Assembly (NCBI RefSeq): GCF_013200955.2
Contig: NZ_CP053697.2
Span: forward strand, 930,001-994,000
Length of the DNA stretch: 64,000 nt
Source of the DNA: Pseudomonas campi
GTDB taxonomy: Bacteria; Pseudomonadota; Gammaproteobacteria; Pseudomonadales; Pseudomonadaceae
Direction: 5' to 3'
Shown in pieces: positions 46,560 through 54,755 of this stretch (positions are counted from its first letter, which is position 1; each line of letters begins with the position of its first letter). The notes beneath the pieces are model-generated. The model was not told where the DNA came from, searched no databases, and saw nothing but the letters and a program-made list of their open reading frames with translations. A program made the translations under genes and the position numbers.

Positions 46560-46862
46560 TTACGCAATGGGTTGGTGCACGGTCACCAGCTTGGTGCCAT
46601 CCGGGAAGGTGGCCTCGACCTGGATTTCCGGGATCATTTCCGGGATGCCTTCCATCACCTGCTCACGGGTCAGCAGGGTGGTGCCGAAGTGCATCAGCTC
46701 GGCCACGGTCTGGCCGTCGCGGGCGCCTTCGAGCAGGGCGGCGCTGATGTAGGCCATGGCTTCCGGGTAGTTGAGCTTGACCCCACGGGCCAGGCGCCGT
46801 TCGGCGACCAGGCCGGCGGTGAAAATCAGCAGTTTGTCTTTCTCGCGGGGCGAAAGGTCCAT
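46560..46862 (-). CDS. ureA: Urease subunit gamma UreA
   Basis: Structural gamma subunit of urease, 100 residues, full length. Typical segments are [40 protein letters not shown] and the C-terminal [23 protein letters not shown] end ([19 protein letters not shown]). Its ATG overlaps the last base of the ureD stop, so ureD and ureA are coupled. Confidence 0.97.
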   Translation of the reverse strand: MDLSPREKDKLLIFTAGLVAERRLARGVKLNYPEAMAYISAALLEGARDGQTVAELMHFGTTLLTREQVMEGIPEMIPEIQVEATFPDGTKLVTVHQPIA

Positions 46863-47701
46863 CAGGTACTCCAGATACGTGGGGGCACGGCGGCGCGCCC
46901 GAGCAAGGCAGGGCGCAGCAGGCGCCAGAGTTCAATCAGCCAGGCGCGGGCATGCAGCGCCTCGCTGGCCAGGCAGCGGGCTACCAGCAGGCCCGGCAGC
47001 TGGCTGAGATCGCCGCGCACCGGGCTGGGGATAGTGCGGCAGCGCTCCAGCAGTTCGCTGTCGATCTCGCCGCTGATCAGCAGGGTGGCGAATACCGGGT
47101 GACCATCCAGGCCGATCGGCGAGTCGAGCAGGCCGTCGTTGCCGCTTATGCGCTGGCGCTCGTGCCAGAGCAACTGGCCGTCGCGGCGGATATCCAGCTG
47201 GGCCTGGAAATGGCCGGCGTCGAAGCGTTCGCCGGCCGCCGGACGGCCGAGGGCGACCATGTCCCAGTAGCACAGGCGCGCGTCGCCTTCGAGGTCGATG
47301 CGGGTGCTCAGTTCGGCCTGGGCGCCGGCGTAGACAATGGTTTCCTGCGGCAGCCATTCCAGGGTGGCGCCGGCGCCGACCTTGAGTTCCAACTGCTGAT
47401 AGGCCGGCCCGCTGGCGCGGTACCACTTGGCGGCACCGGGGCTGGTTAGCTGGGCCCAGGCGTGCTCGCCGAGGGTGGCGCTGATGTTGAGGCGATCACC
47501 TCCGGCGATGCCGCCCGGCGGGTGGACGATGATGTGTTGGCACACCTCGGGGCCTTCGGCGTACAGGTGCTTTTGCACCCGCAGCGGGCCGAGGTGGCGG
47601 CGCTGCACGGGTCGCGTGGCGTCACCCTGGCGCGCATAGCCGAGCTCCAGCTCGGCGTGCCAGCTGGGGGTGAACAGGGTAGGGGGGAGGGCTGCGTTCA
47701 T
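46862..47701 (-). CDS. ureD: Urease accessory protein UreD (UreH)
   Basis: Chaperone that, with UreF and UreG, loads nickel into apo-urease. The 279-residue protein contains [46 protein letters not shown] and [12 protein letters not shown], all diagnostic. Start is taken at the ATG at 47701 ([20 protein letters not shown]); the frame is open further upstream but not conserved. It follows urtE by 13 bases, so transport and urease genes may be read together. Confidence 0.94.
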   Translation of the reverse strand: MNAALPPTLFTPSWHAELELGYARQGDATRPVQRRHLGPLRVQKHLYAEGPEVCQHIIVHPPGGIAGGDRLNISATLGEHAWAQLTSPGAAKWYRASGPAYQQLELKVGAGATLEWLPQETIVYAGAQAELSTRIDLEGDARLCYWDMVALGRPAAGERFDAGHFQAQLDIRRDGQLLWHERQRISGNDGLLDSPIGLDGHPVFATLLISGEIDSELLERCRTIPSPVRGDLSQLPGLLVARCLASEALHARAWLIELWRLLRPALLGRAAVPPRIWST

Positions 47702-47714
47702 GGCCGCTGTTTTA

Positions 47715-48413
47715 TCAGATTGCCACCAGTCCGCGCACGCCATCGGCTTCCATCGTCTCGCCACGGCCCTGCTGGACGATCTCGCCGCGGCTCATCACCA
47801 GGTACTGGTCGGCCAGTTCGGCGGCGAAATCGTAGAACTGCTCGACCAGCAGGATGGCCATGTCACCCCGCTCGGCAAGCTTCTTGATCACCGCGCCGAT
47901 CTCCTTGATCACCGAGGGCTGGATGCCTTCGGTGGGCTCGTCGAGGATCAGCAGGCGCGGCTTGCTCGCCAGCGCGCGGCCGATGGCCAGCTGTTGTTGC
48001 TGGCCGCCGGAGAGGTCGCCGCCGCGGCGTTGCTTCATCTGCAGCAGCACCGGGAACAGCTCGTAGATGAACGGCGGAACTTCCTTGGCCTGGCTGCCGG
48101 GGAAACGCGACAGGCCCATCAGCAGATTCTCTTCGACTGTGAGTCGAGGGAAAATTTCTCGCCCCTGTGGCACATAGGCGATACCGGCGTGCACGCGCTG
48201 GTGCGGCTTGCAGGCGGTAATCGGCTTGCCTTCCCATTGCACGGCGCCTTCCTTGGCCGGGATCAGGCCCATCAGGCATTTCAGCAAGGTGGTCTTGCCC
48301 ACGCCGTTGCGGCCGAGCAGGCAGGTGACTTCGCCGACTTTGGCCTCGAAGCTCAGGCCGCGGAGGATGTGGCTGCCGCCGTAGTACTGGTGCAGTTGTT
48401 GGACTTGCAGCAT
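47715..48413 (-). CDS. urtE: Urea ABC transporter ATPase UrtE
   Basis: One of two ATPases of the high-affinity urea transporter (LivF-like, 232 residues). Walker [17 protein letters not shown], signature [15 protein letters not shown] and Walker [16 protein letters not shown] are intact. Separated from urtD by a 159-base gap filled with a palindromic repeat. Confidence 0.95.
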   Translation of the reverse strand: MLQVQQLHQYYGGSHILRGLSFEAKVGEVTCLLGRNGVGKTTLLKCLMGLIPAKEGAVQWEGKPITACKPHQRVHAGIAYVPQGREIFPRLTVEENLLMGLSRFPGSQAKEVPPFIYELFPVLLQMKQRRGGDLSGGQQQQLAIGRALASKPRLLILDEPTEGIQPSVIKEIGAVIKKLAERGDMAILLVEQFYDFAAELADQYLVMSRGEIVQQGRGETMEADGVRGLVAI

Positions 48414-48456
48414 GTCGATGTCCTTGTTTCTGTTCTTGTGGCTTGGCGCCGCCAGG

Positions 48457-48572
48457 CCCTCTCCCTAACCCTCTCCCATGAATGGGAGAGGGGACTGGTG
48501 CGAGGCATAGGCGAAGCGCCGCGCTGCTTGTCTCCCCTCGCCCGTTTACGGGAGAGGGGCCGGGGGAGAGGG
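48457..48572. repeat. CCCTCTCCC palindromic repeat in the urtD-urtE gap
   Basis: Two tandem hairpins (CCCTCTCCC-ATGAAT-GGGAGAGGG and CCCGTTTACGGG within matching arms) nested in larger CCCTCTCCC / GGGAGAGGG arms. Same family as 52178-52316. Confidence 0.85.
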
Positions 48573-49436
48573 TCAACGCCCCAGATAAACCTCGATCACC
48601 CGCTCATCCGCCTGCACCTGGGCCAGCGAGCCTTCGGCCAGCACGCTGCCCTGGTGCAGTACGGTGACGTGGTCGGCGATGGAGCCGACGAAGCCCATGT
48701 CGTGCTCGACCACCATCAGCGAGTGCTTGCGCGCCAGGGACTTGAACAGTTCGGCGGTGAACTCGGTCTCGGCGTCGGTCATGCCCGCCACCGGCTCGTC
48801 GAGCAGCAGCAATTGCGGGTCCTGGACCAGCAGCATGCCGATCTCGAGGAACTGCTTCTGGCCGTGGGACAGCAGCCCGGCCGGGCGCTGGCGCGCGCTG
48901 TCCAGCTTGATGGTGGTGAGCACTTCGTCGATACGATCTTTCTGCGCGCCGGAGAGTTTGGCGCGTAGGCTGGCCCACACCGACTTGTTGGTCTTCAGCG
49001 CCAGTTCGAGGTTTTCGAACACGCTGAGGGCCTCGAACACCGTGGGCTTCTGGAACTTGCGGCCGATGCCGGACTGGGCGATCGCTACTTCGCTCATCTG
49101 CGTCAGGTCGAGGGTTTCGCCGAAGTAGGCGTGGCCATTGTCCGGGCGGGTCTTGCCGGTGATCACGTCCATCATGGTGGTCTTGCCGGCACCGTTGGGG
49201 CCGATGATGCAGCGCAGTTCGCCGACGCCGATGTACAGGTTGAGGTCGGTCAGCGCCTTGAAACCGTCGAAGCTGACGTTGATGCCTTCCAGGGTGAGGA
49301 TGGTGCCGTGGCGCACATCCAGGCCCTTGGCTGCGGCACTGCCGAGGCCGACGGCCTCGCGGCTGGTGCCGGCATCGCTGTTGGGGTTGAACGCGGGCTC
49401 GAGCATGAATTCGGGTACCGGAGTGGCGCGCATCAT
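48573..49436 (-). CDS. urtD: Urea ABC transporter ATPase UrtD
   Basis: Second ATPase of the urea transporter (LivG-like, 287 residues). Walker A GPNGAGKTTMMDVITG, signature LLSHGQKQFLEIGMLLV and Walker B QLLLLDEPVAGMTD are intact. An N-terminal extension of about 45 residues precedes the ATPase fold, common in UrtD. Its ATG overlaps the urtC stop by four bases. Confidence 0.95.
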   Translation of the reverse strand: MMRATPVPEFMLEPAFNPNSDAGTSREAVGLGSAAAKGLDVRHGTILTLEGINVSFDGFKALTDLNLYIGVGELRCIIGPNGAGKTTMMDVITGKTRPDNGHAYFGETLDLTQMSEVAIAQSGIGRKFQKPTVFEALSVFENLELALKTNKSVWASLRAKLSGAQKDRIDEVLTTIKLDSARQRPAGLLSHGQKQFLEIGMLLVQDPQLLLLDEPVAGMTDAETEFTAELFKSLARKHSLMVVEHDMGFVGSIADHVTVLHQGSVLAEGSLAQVQADERVIEVYLGR

Positions 49437-50524
49437 TGCTCTCCCTTCTTGCGGAGCAGGCCGATCACGCCTTTAGGCAGGAACAGCGTGACGACGATGA
49501 ACAGAAAGCCAAGGGCGAACAGCCAGTATTCGGGGAAGGCCACGGTGAACCAGCTCTTCATGCCGTTGACCAGACCGGCGCCGAGCAGCGGGCCGATCAG
49601 CGTGCCGCGACCGCCAAGGGCGACCCACACGGCGGCCTCGATGGAGTTGGTCGGCGACATCTCGCTGGGGTTGATGATGCCCACCTGTGGTACGTACAGC
49701 GCACCGGCCAGGCCGCACAGCACGGCGGAGAGTACCCAGATAAACAGCTTGTAGCCGCGCGGGTCGTAGCCGCAGAACATCAGGCGGTTCTCCGCATCAC
49801 GCAGGGCGGTGAGTACCCGGCCGAACTTGCTGCGCGCCAGCTTGAAGCCCAGCAGCAGGCTGCCGACCAGCAGCACCACGGTGCAGAGGAACAGCACGGC
49901 GCGGGTGCTCGGCGCGGTGATGTCGAAGCCGAGCATGCTGCGGAAGTTGGTGAAGCCGTTGTTGCCGCCGAAACCGGTCTCGTTGCGGAAGAACAGCAGC
50001 ATGCCGGCGAAGGTCAGCGCCTGGGTCATGATCGAGAAATACACGCCCTTGATCCGCGAGCGGAAGGCGAAGAAGCCGAACACCAGGGCTAGCAGACCCG
50101 GCGCCAGCACCACCAGGCACAGCGCCCAGAGGAAGCTGGAGGTGCCGTACCAGTACCACGGCAGCTCGGTCCAGGAGAGGAACACCATGAACGCGGGCAG
50201 GCCGTCACCGGCGCTTTCGCGCATCAGGTACATGCCCATGGCGTAGCCGCCGAGGGCGAAGAACAGGCCGTGACCGAGCGAGAGCAGGCCGGCATAGCCC
50301 CAGACCAGATCCAGGGCCAGGGCGACCACGCAGTAGCAGAGAATCTTGCCGACCAGGGTCAGGCTGTAGGCCGAGACATGCAGAGCATGGTCGGCCGGCA
50401 GCAGGTGCAGCAGCGGCATGGCCAGCAGCAGAAGCAGGATCAGACCGCCGAGGGCCAGCGAGGCTTTCGGCCCGAGGGCATTGCCGGCGCGGGATAACAG
50501 CGTTTGGTTGATTGGCATAGTCAT
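49433..50524 (-). CDS. urtC: Urea ABC transporter permease UrtC
   Basis: LivM-type permease, 363 residues, about ten membrane spans. Family hallmarks are the segment DLVWGYAGLLSLGHGLFFALGGYAMGMYLM and the coupling motif AENRLMFCGYDPRGYKLFIWV. The ATG at 50524 shares a base with the urtB stop; a second ATG at 50518 is also possible. Works with UrtB, UrtD, UrtE and the binding protein UrtA. Confidence 0.95.
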   Translation of the reverse strand: MTMPINQTLLSRAGNALGPKASLALGGLILLLLLAMPLLHLLPADHALHVSAYSLTLVGKILCYCVVALALDLVWGYAGLLSLGHGLFFALGGYAMGMYLMRESAGDGLPAFMVFLSWTELPWYWYGTSSFLWALCLVVLAPGLLALVFGFFAFRSRIKGVYFSIMTQALTFAGMLLFFRNETGFGGNNGFTNFRSMLGFDITAPSTRAVLFLCTVVLLVGSLLLGFKLARSKFGRVLTALRDAENRLMFCGYDPRGYKLFIWVLSAVLCGLAGALYVPQVGIINPSEMSPTNSIEAAVWVALGGRGTLIGPLLGAGLVNGMKSWFTVAFPEYWLFALGFLFIVVTLFLPKGVIGLLRKKGEQ

Positions 50525-52095
50525 CAGTCGATCACCCGTCCTTTCAATGCGAAGAGTCCCTGCGGGCGTTTCTGAATAAACAGGATGATCAGCGCGAGGA
50601 TGAGGATCTTGCCCAGCACGGCGCCGATCTGCGGTTCGAGGATCTTGTTCGCCACGCCCAGGCCGAAGGCGGCCAGCACGCTACCGGCCAGTTGGCCGAC
50701 GCCGCCAAGCACCACCACCAGGAACGAGTCGATGATGTAGCTCTGGCCGAGGTCCGGGCCGACGTTACCGATCTGGCTGAGGGCCACGCCGCCGAGGCCG
50801 GCGATGCCCGAGCCGAGGCCGAAGGCGAGCATGTCCACCCGCCCGGTGGGAACCCCACAGCAGGCGGCCATGTTGCGGTTCTGCGTCACGGCGCGGACAT
50901 TCAGGCCCAGGCGGGTCTTGTTCAGCAGCAACCAGGTCAGCAGCACAACGAACAGGGCGAAACCGATGATGACGATGCGGCTGTAGGGCAGCACCAGGTT
51001 GGGCAGTACCTGGATGCCGCCGGACAGCCACTCGGGGTTGGCCACCTCGACGTTCTGCGCGCCGAAGATCACCCGCACCAGCTGGATCAGGATCAGGCTG
51101 ATGCCCCAGGTGGCCAGCAGGGTTTCCAGCGGGCGGCCGTAGAGGTGACGGATCACCGTGCGCTCCAGGGCCATGCCGATGGCGGCGGTGACGAAGAAGG
51201 CAATCGGCAGGGCCGCCAGCGGGTAGAGGGCCAGGTAGCCGGGGGCGAGTTTCTGGAAGGCGATCTGCACCATGTAGGTGGTGTAGGCGCCGAGCATCAG
51301 CATCTCGCCGTGGGCCATGTTGATCACGCCGAGCAGGCCGAAGGTGATGGCCAGGCCGAGCGCCGCCAGCAGCAGGATGCTGCCGAGGCTCAGGCCGCTG
51401 AACGCCTGGCCGAGCAGCTCGCCGCCGAGCAGGCGGCGCTTGACCTGGGCCAGGCTGGTTTCGGCGGCGGTGCGCACGCCGGCATCGCTTTCCACGCCTT
51501 CGTCGAGCAATGCTTCCAGGCGGGTGCGGGCCAGCGGTTCGCCGGTCTCGCCGAGCAGGCGTACGGCGCTCAGGCGGATCGCCGGGTCCGGGTCGACCAG
51601 TTGCAGGTTGGCCAGCGCCAGGGCCAGGGCGGCGCGCACGGCGCTGTCTTCCTCGCTGGCGACGCGGCCATTCAGTAGCTCAAGCTGCGCCGGCTTGGCG
51701 CTTTTCTGCAGTTGCTGGGCGGCGGCCAGGCGCACGGCCGGCTCGCTGGCGAGCAACTGGTGGCTGGCTTGGGCGGTGGCCAGCAGGCCGCGCAGACGGT
51801 TGTTCAGGCGTAGTTTCTTCGGCGGGCTGGCCGGCTCGGCCGAGCCTTCGGCGGCAACGAAGCTGCCGGCTTCTTCGATGAAGGGCACTTTGCCGCTGTC
51901 GTTGGCTAGGCGACCGTTCTGCAGGGCATCGAGCAGCGGCAGACGGGCGGGATCGGGCTGGGCGGACCAGCTTTCCAGCAGCTTGGCCTGCTGGGAGGGA
52001 TTGGCGGCGACGAAGTCGGCGGCATCGCCGGCATGGGCGGTCACTGGCAGAAGCAGGGCCAGTGACAGGAGGATTCGGATAAGGGCAGTGGGCAT
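50524..52095 (-). CDS. urtB: Urea ABC transporter permease UrtB with long N-terminal periplasmic domain
   Basis: LivH-type permease of 523 residues. A signal peptide (IRILLSLALLLPVTAHAG) is followed by about 210 residues of soluble, HEAT-like helical repeats (for example DPDPAIRLSAVRLLGETGEPLARTRLEALL-type units), then the permease domain of about 290 residues with LGLAITFGLLGVINMAHGEMLMLGAY and the coupling loop TQNRNMAACCGVPTGRVDMLAFGLG. The extended N terminus is found in many proteobacterial UrtB proteins. Its job is not established. Confidence 0.94.
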   Translation of the reverse strand: MPTALIRILLSLALLLPVTAHAGDAADFVAANPSQQAKLLESWSAQPDPARLPLLDALQNGRLANDSGKVPFIEEAGSFVAAEGSAEPASPPKKLRLNNRLRGLLATAQASHQLLASEPAVRLAAAQQLQKSAKPAQLELLNGRVASEEDSAVRAALALALANLQLVDPDPAIRLSAVRLLGETGEPLARTRLEALLDEGVESDAGVRTAAETSLAQVKRRLLGGELLGQAFSGLSLGSILLLAALGLAITFGLLGVINMAHGEMLMLGAYTTYMVQIAFQKLAPGYLALYPLAALPIAFFVTAAIGMALERTVIRHLYGRPLETLLATWGISLILIQLVRVIFGAQNVEVANPEWLSGGIQVLPNLVLPYSRIVIIGFALFVVLLTWLLLNKTRLGLNVRAVTQNRNMAACCGVPTGRVDMLAFGLGSGIAGLGGVALSQIGNVGPDLGQSYIIDSFLVVVLGGVGQLAGSVLAAFGLGVANKILEPQIGAVLGKILILALIILFIQKRPQGLFALKGRVID

Positions 52096-52121
52096 GTTGA
52101 AACGGTCCTTCGAATGGAACC

Positions 52122-52172
52122 GTAGCCCGGATGCGATCCGGGACGGCCTTCCCCGGATTGCATCCGGGCTAC
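52122..52172. repeat. REP palindrome, GTAGCCCGGATGCAATCC family, copy 2
   Basis: Left arm GTAGCCCGGATGCGATCCGG and right arm CCGGATTGCATCCGGGCTAC with a short loop, in the urtA-urtB gap. Confidence 0.9.
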
Positions 52173-52177
52173 GAACA

Positions 52178-52316
52178 CCCTCTCACCCGGCCCCTCTCCC
52201 GTGAACGGGAGAGGGGAGGCAAGCGGCTCCGCGCGGCTAAAGGGTTTCAGCCCGCGCTAAACAGCCCCCGCTCACCCTTTCTTTCTATGGAGAGGGGAGA
52301 GGGCTAGGGAGAGGGG
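52178..52316. repeat. CCCTCTCCC palindromic repeat in the urtA-urtB gap
   Basis: Same family as 48457-48572: CCCCTCTCCCGTGAACGGGA hairpin inside larger arms, ending GGAGAGGGCTAGGGAGAGGG. With the adjoining REP copy it fills the whole 227-base gap, and could give the excess of urtA transcript usual for binding proteins. Confidence 0.85.
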
Positions 52317-52322
52317 CTTTGC

Positions 52323-53591
52323 TCAGTTGGACTTCACCGCATAGTCCGGCTTCTTGTCGTTGCCGGGGATGTACGGGCTCCATGGCTGGGCGCGCAGCGG
52401 GCCTTCGGTTTGCCAGACGATGGAGAACTGACCGTCTTCCTGCACTTCGCCGATCATCACCGGCTTGTGCAGGTGGTGGTTGGTCTTGTCCATGGTCAGG
52501 GTGTAACCGCTCGGTGCGGCGAAAGTCTGTCCGGCCAGGGCTTCACGTACCTTGTCGACGTCGGTGGTGCCGGCTTTCTCGACGGCCTGGGCCCACATGT
52601 TGATGCCGACGTAGGTGGCTTCCATCGGGTCGTTGGTCACGGCCTTGTCGGCGCCCGGCAGGTTCTTGGCCTTGGCGTAGGCCTTCCACTTGTTGACGAA
52701 CTCGGTGTTGACCGGATTTTCCACCGACTGGAAGTAGTTCCACGCCGCCAGTTGGCCGACCAGCGGCTTGGTGTCGATGCCGCGCAGTTCTTCTTCGCCG
52801 ACCGAGAAGGCCACCACCGGGATGTCGGTGGCTTCGATGCCCTGGTTGGCCAGTTCCTTGTAGAACGGCACGTTGGAGTCGCCATTGACGGTGGAGATCA
52901 CCGCGGTCTTGCCGCCGGCGGAGAACTTCTTGATGTTGGCGACGATGGTTTGATAGTCGCTATGACCGAAGGGGGTGTAGACCTCTTCGATGTCCTTGTC
53001 GGCCACACCTTTGCTGTGCAGGAAGCTGCGCAGGATCTTGTTGGTGGTGCGCGGGTAGACGTAGTCGGTGCCGAGCAGGAAGTAGCGCTTGGCGGCGCCG
53101 CCGTCTTCGCTCATCAGGTACTCGACGGCCGGGATGGCCTGCTGGTTTGGCGCGGCGCCGGTGTAGAACACGTTCGGCGACATTTCTTCGCCTTCGTACT
53201 GCACCGGGTAGAACAGCAGGCCGTTGAGTTCTTCGAACACCGGCAGCACGGATTTGCGCGAGACCGAGGTCCAGCAGCCGAATACCACATCGACTTTGTC
53301 CTGGGTCAGCAGCTGGCGGCCTTTCTCGGCGAACAGCGGCCAGTTGGAGGCCGGGTCGACCACCACGGCTTCCAGTTGTTTGCCATTAACGCCGCCTTTG
53401 GCGTTGATTTCGTCAATGGTCATCAGCGCCATGTCTTTCAGCGAGGTTTCGGAAATGGCCATGGTGCCGGACAGCGAGTGGAGGATACCGACCTTGATGG
53501 TCTCGGCAGCCTGCAGGCTGTAGGGGAACAGGCCGCTGAGCAGCAGGGCACTGGCGGCGAGGGTGGATTTCAACAGAGGACGGCGTTTCAT
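52323..53591 (-). CDS. urtA: Urea ABC transporter substrate-binding protein UrtA
   Basis: Periplasmic urea-binding protein, 422 residues. Signal peptide with a twin-basic start (MKRRPLLKSTLAASALLLSGLFPYSLQAA), then the type I binding fold IKVGILHSLSGTMAISE, NGLLFYPVQYEGEEMSPNVFYTG and GADKAVTNDPMEATYVGINMW. First gene of the urtABCDE-ureD-ureAB-ureC series, transcribed from a sigma-54 promoter 50-70 bases upstream. Large gap with hairpins separates it from urtB. Confidence 0.96.
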   Translation of the reverse strand: MKRRPLLKSTLAASALLLSGLFPYSLQAAETIKVGILHSLSGTMAISETSLKDMALMTIDEINAKGGVNGKQLEAVVVDPASNWPLFAEKGRQLLTQDKVDVVFGCWTSVSRKSVLPVFEELNGLLFYPVQYEGEEMSPNVFYTGAAPNQQAIPAVEYLMSEDGGAAKRYFLLGTDYVYPRTTNKILRSFLHSKGVADKDIEEVYTPFGHSDYQTIVANIKKFSAGGKTAVISTVNGDSNVPFYKELANQGIEATDIPVVAFSVGEEELRGIDTKPLVGQLAAWNYFQSVENPVNTEFVNKWKAYAKAKNLPGADKAVTNDPMEATYVGINMWAQAVEKAGTTDVDKVREALAGQTFAAPSGYTLTMDKTNHHLHKPVMIGEVQEDGQFSIVWQTEGPLRAQPWSPYIPGNDKKPDYAVKSN

Positions 53592-53952
53592 CTTGTTAGG
53601 GCTCCATGCGCAACTGTGGGGACCGAAGGGGTCGACAGTCCTTTGGCAGCATCCGTGCCAAGCTTCGTAACACCTTGTGCTACATGGATTTTGTGGAATT
53701 TATAGGCGTCCGTGCGACAATCGTGTGAGCGAAGTTGGTGCGTGAATCTGTGCGACCAGTCATGTTTGTAGTGGTGCGCACCGCTTTGAGGCAAAAGTCT
53801 GTCGGGGAGGCTTCATTTCCTCTGGGAATGCTGTGCAGGGTGGTTTTCCAGTGCCGCGCCTGCCTGTTACTGAGGCGCTGCTATTTGGCCCGCCCATGGC
53901 GGTTCGGGCAGGGCTGTACGCCCTGAAGGCTAGTAGCGAGAGAAGGGGTGGC
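53592..53952. other. Gap between urtA and marC: urtA regulatory region
   Basis: No gene seen in 361 bases. The 70 bases next to urtA hold the sigma-54 promoter. I found no convincing NtrC site. A GC-rich hairpin-like stretch (53885-53925) lies toward marC. Confidence 0.55.
53645..53661 (-). promoter_or_regulatory. Sigma-54 promoter of the urea uptake operon
   Basis: Read on the minus strand: TTGGCACGGATGCTGCC. The GG and GC are 10 bases apart as required and the -24 element TTGGCACG is perfect; the -12 element is slightly off consensus. It ends 53 bases before the urtA ATG, in keeping with NtrC/RpoN control of urea use under nitrogen limitation. Confidence 0.8.
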
Positions 53953-54549
53953 TCAGGGCACCAGGTAGCCGCGCACGCCGGTAAAGATGATCTGCGCGGC
54001 CAGGGCGCAGACGAACAGGCCCATCAGGCGGCTGAGGATCTGCAGGCCTTTTTCGCCGAGTACGCGCTCGAAGCCATGAGAGAGGAACAGCACGAAGCCA
54101 ACGGTGACGCTGGCCAGGGCAATGCTGATCACGGCCACTAGCTTGTCGTCCCAGTGCGGGTGGCTGACGCCCATCACCAGTAGGGCGCCGATGGTACCGG
54201 GGCCGACCGTTAGAGGAATGGTCAGCGGGACGATGGTGACGTCCTGATTGAGGTTGTCGGTCTGCACCGCCGACTTGCCCTGGGCCATGCCCAAGGCGGA
54301 GATGAACAGCACCGAGCCTGCGCCGATGCGGAAGGCATCGGCGGTGATGCCGAAAACATCGAAAATGGTCTGGCCGAACAGGTACAGCAGCACGCTGGCG
54401 ATCAGGGTGCCGAAGGCCACCTTCCAGGCCAGTTTCTTGCGCTCCTTGGTGGTATAGCCGGGTGTCAGGCCGATAAAACAGGACAGCACGAAGAACGGGC
54501 TGTAGAGCACCAGCATCTTCAAATACAGACTGAACAGCGCGGGCAGCAT
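53953..54549 (-). CDS. MarC-family integral membrane protein
   Basis: A 198-residue membrane protein with six spans, MarC/YhgN family (LFSLYLKMLVLYSPFFVLSCFIGLTPGY, VAFGTLIASVLLYLFGQTIFDVFGI, VPLTIPLTVGPGTIGALLVMG). The motif PLTxGPGT is typical. The family is named after the multiple-antibiotic-resistance locus but has no proven resistance role. Stands alone between the urt cluster and a repeat element. Confidence 0.9.
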   Translation of the reverse strand: MLPALFSLYLKMLVLYSPFFVLSCFIGLTPGYTTKERKKLAWKVAFGTLIASVLLYLFGQTIFDVFGITADAFRIGAGSVLFISALGMAQGKSAVQTDNLNQDVTIVPLTIPLTVGPGTIGALLVMGVSHPHWDDKLVAVISIALASVTVGFVLFLSHGFERVLGEKGLQILSRLMGLFVCALAAQIIFTGVRGYLVP

Positions 54550-54614
54550 GGGGCGGGCTCGTCAGGGAATGTGTGGCGCAAGCATAGCGCTCTGGGCTAT
54601 ATCAGCCCAGGGCC

Positions 54615-54753
54615 AGAGCCGGTTTCGGATCTTTTGAGCTAGAGCCAGGCAAGGCGAAATTGGGCGAGGACGCGGAGTTTACGAGGTGTAAATGAGCAGT
54701 CCGAGCCCGATTTCAACGCAGCATGGCCGACGATCAAGAGATTCGAGGCAGGC
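54615..54753. repeat. Diverged, shorter copy of the MITE-like element
   Basis: About 139 bases related to the reverse complement of 39301-39556. Shared parts are GATCTTTTG, TAGAGCCAGGCAAGGCGAAA-like, CGGAGTTTACGAGGTGTAAA (the TTTAC/GTAAA hairpin) TGAGCA and GGCCGACG. The ends are worn (AGAGCCGGTTTCGGATC; GAGATTCGAGGCAGGC). Its right end lies two bases from the retS stop codon. Confidence 0.65.
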
Positions 54754-54755
54754 AA

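Noticed and set aside
53774..53784. GGTGCGCACC as an NtrC site upstream of urtA
   Set aside because: The half-sites are in the wrong orientation and without the spacer of NtrC sites.
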